DNA of 5,671 nucleotides. It comes from a bacterium (GTDB lineage: Bacteria; Desulfobacterota; GWC2-55-46). The stretch spans positions 1 to 5,671 of the forward strand of contig SCQA01000252.1 in NCBI GenBank assembly GCA_004298725.1. The letters are read 5' to 3'. Both the position numbers and the translations under genes were made by a program. Under the pieces are notes generated by a model. The model worked only from the letters and a program-made list of their open reading frames with translations, did not search any database and had not been told where the DNA came from. Shown here piece after piece: positions 1 through 4,198 of this stretch (position 1 is the first letter of the stretch; each line of letters starts with the position of its first letter).

Positions 1-308
1 TTGCGGCAATAGCCATACCGCAGTTCTCCAAGTACAGAATGAGAGCCTATATCACAGAAGTTAACTCTGATGCCAAGAACGCTTATACAGCGGCTCAGGC
101 GTACTTGACTGATCGCCCTGCTAATACGGTAGGCGATCTTGTTGCTCTTCAATTAGGCGGTTATGCGAAGTCTCCCAACGTAACTGTAAGGCAGGCCAAT
201 ATGACGCTTACCGGCGGCACTATTAGGCTTAACTCCACAGTTTCAGGTTTGGCCAAGAACAACACGATAATCCACGCCAACGGCAAGATAAATCAGGCAT
301 CTAACTAA
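1..308 (+). CDS. pilA: Type IVa major pilin, 5'-truncated by window edge
   Basis: This is the C-terminal part of a type IV pilin, the subunit of the thin surface fibre used for attachment, twitching and sometimes DNA uptake or electron transfer. The reading frame enters at base 3. The first readable residues, AAIAIPQFSKYR, are the end of the conserved N-terminal pilin helix, so the fragment starts at mature residue 17. The leader and the first 16 residues lie outside the window. The 101 visible residues match mature residues 17-117 of the next gene without gaps: 35 of the first 37 are identical, then about 28 of 64. Both proteins end in HANGKINQA plus two residues. No cysteine is present, so there is no disulphide-bounded D-region like that of Pseudomonas or Neisseria pilins. 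The gene ends in TAA and is followed at once by a strong terminator. An ATG at 39 is an internal Met, not the true start. The family is certain. Major rather than minor pilin is inferred from the tandem arrangement and the terminator. Confidence 0.93.
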   Translation, partial: AAIAIPQFSKYRMRAYITEVNSDAKNAYTAAQAYLTDRPANTVGDLVALQLGGYAKSPNVTVRQANMTLTGGTIRLNSTVSGLAKNNTIIHANGKINQASN

Positions 309-343
309 TAACTTCGCACAATTCAATCTGTAAATGTTTGTAT

Positions 344-382
344 AAAAGCTGAGGGGAGCAACGCTCCCCTCAGCTTTTTTTT
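344..382 (+). terminator. Rho-independent terminator of the first pilin gene
   Basis: A perfect 16-bp stem (344-359 paired with 363-378) closes a three-base AAC loop. The 3' side runs into eight T residues (375-382). The core arm is AGCTGAGGGGAGC. It lies 36 bp after the pilin stop codon, so the first pilin should be transcribed separately from the second. Confidence 0.95.
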
Positions 383-410
383 GTCAAAAATTGTAATCCA
401 CTGACAAAAA
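378..410. promoter_or_regulatory. Inverted repeat, candidate activator (bEBP/PilR-like) binding site upstream of pilin 2
   Basis: Perfect 9-bp arms TTTTTGTCA (378-386) and TGACAAAAA (402-410) are separated by 15 bp. The centre (394) is about 110 bp upstream of the start predicted from the -24/-12 promoter at 478-493. Sigma-54 activators usually bind at that kind of distance. TGTC/GACA half sites fit what is known of PilR targets, but naming PilR is inference. The left arm shares T residues with the preceding terminator, so part of the symmetry may be incidental. Confidence 0.5.
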
Positions 411-477
411 TAGTCAACCCGATTATTAAATAATGCAATTAAATAACATAACTAATTATGTAGTATTTGGTTTATAA

Positions 478-493
478 AGGCATGTTTATTGCT
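478..493 (+). promoter_or_regulatory. Sigma-54 (RpoN) -24/-12 promoter of pilin 2
   Basis: The sequence AGGCATGTTTATTGCT fits the RpoN consensus TGGCACG-N4-TTGCW at all the important positions. The -24 GG is at 479-480 and the -12 GC at 491-492, with exactly 10 bp between them. TTGC is complete. The main mismatch is A instead of T before the GG. Transcription would start near 504, giving a leader of about 60 nt. RpoN control of pilA is well known in Pseudomonas, Geobacter and Myxococcus relatives. A TATAAT at 496-501 overlaps but has no acceptable -35 partner. Confidence 0.72.
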
Positions 494-554
494 TATATAA
501 TTAACCATATGTTGTATTTACGTAAATTAGTGTTTGTAAGTAAAAAAATATTAA

Positions 555-561
555 AAGGAGG
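555..561 (+). promoter_or_regulatory. Strong Shine-Dalgarno that fixes the pilin 2 start
   Basis: AAGGAGG is a near-perfect anti-16S match. It leaves 1 nt before the ATG at 563 and 4 nt before the ATG at 566, so 566 is the better start. The in-frame TTG at 467 has no such site and lies upstream of the promoter. Confidence 0.85.
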
Positions 562-565
562 AATG

Positions 566-967
566 ATGGAAAAATGTCTAAGAGTGGTTAAATTGAGGGG
601 TTCGGAAAAAGGCTTTACGCTCGTTGAACTGCTTATAGTTGTGGCAATTATAGCCATACTTGCGGCTATTGCCATACCGCAGTTCTCCAAGTACAGAACA
701 AGGGCGTATATAACGGAAATTAATTCGGACGCTAAGAACGCTTATACTGCGGCGCAGGCATACCTTACGGATAATCCTGGTGAGGTGGTGAATACGCTTG
801 AAAAACTCAAAACAGGAGGGTATTCAAAGTCAACAAACGTATCGTGGGTGGGCGGAACAATGACGCTTAACGGCGGCTTTTTCGAGTTAAAGACAGTCGC
901 GGCGCGTATTACCAACAACAACGCGCTTGTACATGCCAACGGCAAGATAAATCAAGCCGTGCAGTAA
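566..967 (+). CDS. pilA: Type IVa major pilin (prepilin), complete
   Basis: This is a complete prepilin of 133 residues. Its 16-residue, positively charged leader ends in Gly (GSEKG) before FTLVELLIVV, the class III cleavage and N-methylation site used by prepilin peptidase PilD. Mature Phe1 and Glu5 are both present. The mature protein is 117 residues. Residues 1-53 form the hydrophobic then amphipathic alpha-1 helix that packs in the fibre core. Residues 54-117 form a small Gly/Asn/Thr-rich head with no cysteine. The start is ATG 566, 4 nt after the Shine-Dalgarno; ATG 563 is the alternative. The frame stays open upstream to a TTG at 467, but that extension would cross the predicted sigma-54 promoter and add a second, non-pilin hydrophobic stretch, so I reject it. 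The gene is monocistronic, lying between two terminators. It is paralogous to the preceding pilin, with a conserved helix and a diverged head. Aromatic residues F1, F24, Y27 and Y32 sit as in Geobacter PilA. Confidence 0.96.
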   Translation: MEKCLRVVKLRGSEKGFTLVELLIVVAIIAILAAIAIPQFSKYRTRAYITEINSDAKNAYTAAQAYLTDNPGEVVNTLEKLKTGGYSKSTNVSWVGGTMTLNGGFFELKTVAARITNNNALVHANGKINQAVQ

Positions 968-994
968 GGGTTAAGCGTACTTCACGGATGCTTC

Positions 995-1039
995 AAACGG
1001 CAGGGTGGTTCTATTATATAGCCACTCTGCCGTTTTTTT
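995..1039 (+). terminator. Rho-independent terminator of pilin 2
   Basis: A 15-bp stem (995-1009 with 1021-1035, two G-U pairs) encloses an 11-nt AT-rich loop and is followed by seven T residues (1033-1039). It lies 27 bp after the pilin stop. On the opposite strand only three T residues follow the stem, so it would stop the converging minus-strand pair poorly. Confidence 0.9.
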
Positions 1040-1065
1040 GCAATTCCATTGCGTGTGATTTTCAT

Positions 1066-1656
1066 TCATTGAGGCTTTACATCAGAAGCTGTTTTTGCTT
1101 GCTTCGTGTCCGCCGCGCGATGTTTTGCCTCAGGGTAAGGAATACCGAGAAGCCTGCCAAGCCACGCTATCAGCAGGGATATGTCGTGTATCAACTTTTT
1201 GTCAAGGACATACCTGTTACCAATAAGCTTAATTTGGCGTGTCGCCAAAAGCCTTTCAAGCCTGTTGTCGAGCATTTCCTTTGCGCCGTATCGTGCCGTA
1301 AGGGCATGGACCTTTATTTTGTTAACCGTGTATATTTCATAAAGTATGCGGATGCGCCGCGCCGTGTCGCTCATGTTGAATACATGAAAATAGCTGTACG
1401 CAAGCGCGTTATAAACGAGAAGCGCGTATATTACCGTGTAAATGCCGCCGGCCTGCGTATAGACGTGGCGTATATGAACAACCCACAGTAGCGCGCCTAT
1501 AGGCAGATGGCCTATTACGGCGCAGGCCAGAACAGTCAGTTGTTCCGTTGGCCTCAGATTAAAAAGCCTTAAAAAGCGTATTATTACGCAGTGCAAGGCG
1601 AATATAAAGGCCGGAGTAAGCGCGAGAAAAATTAAAAAAGCTGTAAAATGTGTCAT
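1066..1656 (-). CDS. Unrecognised three-TM membrane protein with winged-helix-like tail
   Basis: This is a 196-residue protein of unknown family. Three hydrophobic segments, about residues 4-26, 40-60 and 71-93, suggest an integral inner-membrane protein. A charged tail follows (95-196). In it, residues 100-150 (NRLERLLATRQIKLIGNRYVL at the centre) read like the recognition helix and beta-hairpin wing of a small winged-helix domain. After that come a hydrophobic or amphipathic helix ending LGRLLGIP and a polar, Lys/Ala-rich end. The neighbouring minus-strand protein has the same layout and a matching segment (LLGLP), so I read the two as tandem paralogues. The ATG at 1656 has a weak GAGAG Shine-Dalgarno 9 nt upstream. 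The gene lies 72 bp downstream of its paralogue, probably in one transcript. It converges on the pilin gene, whose terminator begins within 30 bp of its stop. I do not assign a function. A membrane-anchored regulator is one possibility. Confidence 0.78.
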   Translation of the reverse strand: MTHFTAFLIFLALTPAFIFALHCVIIRFLRLFNLRPTEQLTVLACAVIGHLPIGALLWVVHIRHVYTQAGGIYTVIYALLVYNALAYSYFHVFNMSDTARRIRILYEIYTVNKIKVHALTARYGAKEMLDNRLERLLATRQIKLIGNRYVLDKKLIHDISLLIAWLGRLLGIPYPEAKHRAADTKQAKTASDVKPQ

Positions 1657-1728
1657 ATTTTTAAACTCTCAGAAATAATTTAATCGGGTAGAGACGGGTT
1701 TTTAATTTGTCTCAACGGATTTTACATG

Positions 1729-2265
1729 TCAACCTTTTCCCGCCGGAAGCCCTAAAAGCCGTCTGATTTGAATGAAGCACCATGCTAATCTCTTGCCGCG
1801 GTTTGTAATGCTTATATAATTTCCGGTTTTCTCTGCAAGGCCCGCGTCAAGCAAGTCTTGAATGCGCGGTTTAAGCAGAAAATCGTCGCCGAAAGTCAGT
1901 AAGATGTCGTCATATTCAAGACCGTCCGCGCCCGCTTTGCCGACAAGAAGGGATATGGCAAGCGTAGGAGAAACGGCTTCAATCGCCGGATAGCTCAGTA
2001 TGTACGCAAGCGAAATGGAGTAATGTAAAAGGTAAACGCTGAGGAATTCATAGACGGTGAAATATGGCGCTCCGCCTGTTATGGGCGCGATGAAGGGCAG
2101 GTAGACGGCGTAAAAAAAAACAGGAATAACGGCAGGCGCGACAGCGAACGTCAAAAAGAGCGCCTTCGGCCTGTTTTTAGGGTAACGTACGCGCCATACA
2201 ATAACGTGAGCGGTAAAGCAGGCGGCAAAGAGTATTAAGCTTATGAGAAATATGTAAGGGGTCAC
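1729..2265 (-). CDS. Unrecognised three-TM membrane protein with winged-helix-like tail (paralogue)
   Basis: This is a 178-residue protein of unknown family. Hydrophobic segments at about residues 3-24, 35-60 and 70-96 indicate an inner-membrane protein. The C-terminal 80 residues look cytoplasmic. Residues 134-161 contain RIQDLLDAGLAEKTGNYIS and then ITNRGKRLA, a pattern typical of winged-helix domains (recognition helix, AGL turn, wing, T-x-x-G-K). A last amphipathic helix ends RRLLGLPAGKG. The layout and tail match the next minus-strand gene. The start is GTG at 2265. No Shine-Dalgarno is visible before it, but an upstream in-frame stop at 2302-2304 leaves no better start. A perfect TATAAT lies about 67 bp upstream. 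It is the first gene of a likely two-gene transcript. DNA binding by the tail is only suggested, and protein-protein interaction is equally possible. Confidence 0.77.
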   Translation of the reverse strand: MTPYIFLISLILFAACFTAHVIVWRVRYPKNRPKALFLTFAVAPAVIPVFFYAVYLPFIAPITGGAPYFTVYEFLSVYLLHYSISLAYILSYPAIEAVSPTLAISLLVGKAGADGLEYDDILLTFGDDFLLKPRIQDLLDAGLAEKTGNYISITNRGKRLAWCFIQIRRLLGLPAGKG

Positions 2266-2331
2266 TGTATTGTGTTGTTTGAGAATGTAATGGCGTGAAG
2301 TTTATAAAGCGCCGCAAAAGTTTTTGTCTGT

Positions 2332-2337
2332 ATTATA
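2332..2337 (-). promoter_or_regulatory. Candidate -10 box for the minus-strand membrane-protein pair
   Basis: The minus strand reads a perfect TATAAT here, which would place a start near 2325 and a leader of about 60 nt before the GTG at 2265. No good -35 hexamer lies 16-18 bp upstream on that strand, so if this is a sigma-70 promoter it is weak or activator-dependent. Confidence 0.35.
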
Positions 2338-2395
2338 GTGACGGCAGGAGCTTTAACCTGATGGCATTTCATGATTGTTAGTGGGACGTTAATTT

Positions 2396-2428
2396 GACAA
2401 TCTTCGATGATTGTCTGTGATTGTCTGT
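2396..2428. repeat. GATTGTC direct and inverted repeat cluster
   Basis: GACAATC (2396-2402) faces GATTGTC (2409-2415) across six bases. The second arm belongs to a perfect tandem 10-mer, GATTGTCTGT, at 2409-2418 and 2419-2428. The spacing of one helical turn between copies would suit cooperative binding of a regulator. It may also be an old insertion scar. Confidence 0.55.
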
Positions 2429-2456
2429 TCATCATGTCATTGGCAGAATTTATAAA

Positions 2457-2567
2457 TCATAACATTTCAACTTGCTTTGTCAATTTAATACGTTGGTAAA
2501 ACCAAGCGTTGACATGAATCTTGTAGTGCAAGGCGGTGTAGCCTCTCTTGTTGTAATCATGAATTGG
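2457..2567 (-). pseudogene. Possible degraded transposase end or dispersed-repeat remnant
   Basis: On the minus strand about 36 codons read PPIHDYNKRGYTALHYKI, then a segment ending in QVEML and TGA. The pattern D-Y-N-x-R-x-x-x-A-L-x-Y resembles the C-terminal end of IS3-type integrase-core transposases (DYN-x-R-x-H-x-x-L-G-Y). The upstream part of the same frame shows nothing transposase-like, and the GC-rich palindrome at 2572-2601 interrupts it. No catalytic DDE residues or terminal repeats are visible. The other reading is that this belongs, together with the palindrome, to a non-coding dispersed repeat whose translation only resembles a transposase. I cannot decide between them from one copy. 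Confidence 0.3.
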
Positions 2568-2571
2568 CGGT

Positions 2572-2601
2572 GCAACGGCGAGGCGACCGCCTCGCCGTTG
2601 C
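2572..2601. repeat. Very stable GC-rich palindrome (REP-like)
   Basis: The arms GCAACGGCGAGGCG (2572-2585) and CGCCTCGCCGTTGC (2588-2601) are perfect reverse complements of 14 bases with only two bases between, so in practice a 13-bp stem with a GACC loop. Neither strand has a T-tract after it, so it is not an intrinsic terminator. It is far richer in GC than its AT-rich surroundings, as expected for a REP/BIME-type or MITE-like dispersed element. Confidence 0.75.
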
Positions 2602-2716
2602 GTTACACACAAAAACAATGAACCGTTAGCCTTTTCCTTATGACACGAAATACTTGACGTTACCTTAATACGCAAGTTATTGCTTTACAGCCCCAATCAA
2701 AGTAAAATATAAAGCC

Positions 2717-4051
2717 ATGTTCAAGCAAACGCGTAAAAAAATATGTATGGTCAGCCTCGGGTGCTCAAAAAACCTTGTTGACTCTGAAGTTATGATGGGC
2801 ATTTTAAAAGCGGCCGACTGCGAGCTGACGAGCGACGAGGCCGCTTCCGACGTAATTATAGTAAACACGTGCGGTTTTATAAACGATGCGCGGGAAGAAT
2901 CCATTGACGCCATACTCGCCGTGGCGGAGCATAAAAAAACAGGCAGTTGCAAGAAACTTATTGTAACCGGATGCCTTGCTCAGCGCTATAAAGACGAGCT
3001 TATAAAGGAACTGCCGGAGGTGGACTGCTTTATCGGCACCGGCGAGTACCATAAAATAGGCGAGGCGATTAAAGACGATTTCAACGAGAGGCTTCTCGTC
3101 GGCATTCCAAAGTACGTGCATGACTACGATACGCCGAGGGTCTTGTCAACGCCGTCTTATTACGCCTACTTGAAGGTGGCCGAGGGTTGCTCCAACCACT
3201 GCACTTACTGCGCCATACCGGCCATACGGGGCGAGTTTAGAAGCAGGCCGCTTGAATCGGTTGTTAAAGAGGCCGCTTCTTTGACTGCCGAAGGCGTGAA
3301 AGAAATAAACCTTATAGCGCAGGACACCACTTCATACGGCGCTGACACAGGCGGCAACCTAAGCGGGCTTCTTCGCGGTTTGATTCGCGTTAAAGGGTTG
3401 GAGTGGATACGCCTGCTGTACCTTTACCCGGGCAGAGTCACCGATGACGTTATCTCCATAATGAGCAACGAAGAGAAAGTCCTGCCGTATGTTGACCTTC
3501 CGCTTCAGCATATAAACCAACGGGTACTGCGCGATATGAACAGGCGCTACACAAGGGCGGGCGTGGAGGCTATGATACATAAGCTTAGAGCCACGGTGCC
3601 CGGCGTTATAATCAGAACGTCTCTTATCGTTGGTTTTCCGGGCGAGACGGACGCGGAGTTCACCGAGCTTTTGTCGTTTGCAGAGGACATTCGTTTTGAC
3701 AGGCTTGGAGTTTTTGCGTATTCCCGTGAAAAGGACACGCCCGCGCATGACATGAAAAAACAGGTGTCGAAAGCGGTAAAGTCGGCAAGGCTTGACGCGC
3801 TTATGCAGGCTCAGAGGGTTATTTCCCTTGAAAAGAACGAGGCGCTCATCGGCCATCGCATACGGGCGATAATTGAATCGTCCTCGTCTGATGACGGTTA
3901 TATTTTGAAAGGGAGGGCGTATTCGCAAGCCCCGGATGTTGACGGCGTTTTGCTTATAACTTCCGGTAATGTAAAACCCGGGGATATAACCGATGTTACT
4001 GTAATCGGTGCGGAGGATTACGACATAATAGGAAAAATAGAAATTGTTTAA
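2717..4051 (+). CDS. rimO: Ribosomal protein S12 methylthiotransferase RimO
   Basis: This is a radical-SAM enzyme that adds a methylthio group to the beta-carbon of the conserved aspartate (Asp88/89) of ribosomal protein S12, in the cytoplasm. At 444 residues it has the usual full length. The N-terminal MTTase domain (about 7-125) has the RimO signature VSLGCSKNLVDSE and the three cysteines that hold one 4Fe-4S cluster: C16, C52 (NTCGF) and C86 (TGCLAQ). The radical-SAM domain (about 144-375) has the CxxxCxxC motif at C158, C162 and C165 (GCSNHCTYC). The C-terminal TRAM domain is about 376-442. The signature and single TRAM separate it from the tRNA enzyme MiaB, which has GCQMN in that place. 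The start ATG at 2717 gives the normal RimO N-terminus but has no clear Shine-Dalgarno; the next Met (codon 11) would cut into the conserved core. It lies 147 bp before the membrane-protein gene, with no convincing terminator between, so cotranscription is possible. All catalytic residues are intact. Confidence 0.97.
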   Translation: MFKQTRKKICMVSLGCSKNLVDSEVMMGILKAADCELTSDEAASDVIIVNTCGFINDAREESIDAILAVAEHKKTGSCKKLIVTGCLAQRYKDELIKELPEVDCFIGTGEYHKIGEAIKDDFNERLLVGIPKYVHDYDTPRVLSTPSYYAYLKVAEGCSNHCTYCAIPAIRGEFRSRPLESVVKEAASLTAEGVKEINLIAQDTTSYGADTGGNLSGLLRGLIRVKGLEWIRLLYLYPGRVTDDVISIMSNEEKVLPYVDLPLQHINQRVLRDMNRRYTRAGVEAMIHKLRATVPGVIIRTSLIVGFPGETDAEFTELLSFAEDIRFDRLGVFAYSREKDTPAHDMKKQVSKAVKSARLDALMQAQRVISLEKNEALIGHRIRAIIESSSSDDGYILKGRAYSQAPDVDGVLLITSGNVKPGDITDVTVIGAEDYDIIGKIEIV

Positions 4052-4198
4052 TTTGGAATTTTTTATTTTTGAGGCTTACTCATAAGTAGATTTTTCGTAC
4101 ATGGTTTGGTAAGCTTTCAAAATGATTAAGCGTTGCCGTGTCGTATTGTTTTGAAAAAATCTTCTTCAAAAGCAAAATGCGTTAATCCCTCCTCACAC
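4052..4198. other. Intergenic region between rimO and the membrane-protein gene
   Basis: This AT-rich stretch of 147 bp has no proper terminator after rimO; the only hairpins have 4-5 AT-rich base pairs. A loose inverted repeat, TTTCAAAA (4115-4122) and TTTTGAAA (4149-4156), may be chance in AT-rich DNA. The frame of the next gene stays open back to a stop at 4127-4129, so a TTG start at 4133 or 4151 cannot be excluded. Confidence 0.4.

Larger units (their letters stand above)
2266..2716. other. 451-bp gene-free region between divergent genes
   Basis: This region separates the minus-strand pair from rimO and must carry promoters for both directions. It holds, left to right: the minus-strand TATAAT (2332-2337), a cluster of GATTGTC repeats (2396-2428), a possible coding remnant on the minus strand (2457-2567), and a GC-rich palindrome (2572-2601). 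A poor plus-strand promoter candidate, TTGACG at 2654-2659 with TATTGC at 2678-2683, is all I can see for rimO. The minus-strand open frame across 2457-2675 lacks codon bias and membership of any family as a whole, so I do not call it a gene. Confidence 0.6.

Noticed and set aside
496..501. TATAAT as a sigma-70 -10 box for pilin 2
   Set aside because: No TTGACA-like hexamer at 16-18 bp, whereas the overlapping -24/-12 element is nearly perfect.
467..565. N-terminal extension of pilin 2 from a TTG start
   Set aside because: It lies upstream of the predicted promoter and the strong Shine-Dalgarno, and would put a second hydrophobic stretch before a normal 16-residue prepilin leader.
988..1491. 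Plus-strand open frame of 167 codons
   Set aside because: It starts inside the pilin 2 terminator and lies opposite the minus-strand membrane protein, whose layout and tail match its neighbour; its translation is Arg/Cys-rich and shows no family features.
1691..1713. GAGAC/GTCTC hairpin between the two minus-strand membrane genes
   Set aside because: Only five base pairs with a 13-base loop and no T-tract; too weak for a terminator or attenuator call.
2457..2675. Complete 72-codon minus-strand gene
   Set aside because: The first half is featureless and runs through the palindrome; only the last 36 codons carry any protein-like signal, so I list them as a possible remnant.
3359..3928. Minus-strand open frame of 189 codons inside rimO
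   Set aside because: It is the complement of a well-conserved radical-SAM gene and its translation is basic and featureless.
4041..4070. Terminator after rimO
   Set aside because: The possible stem has only five A-T pairs; the T-runs alone do not make a terminator.
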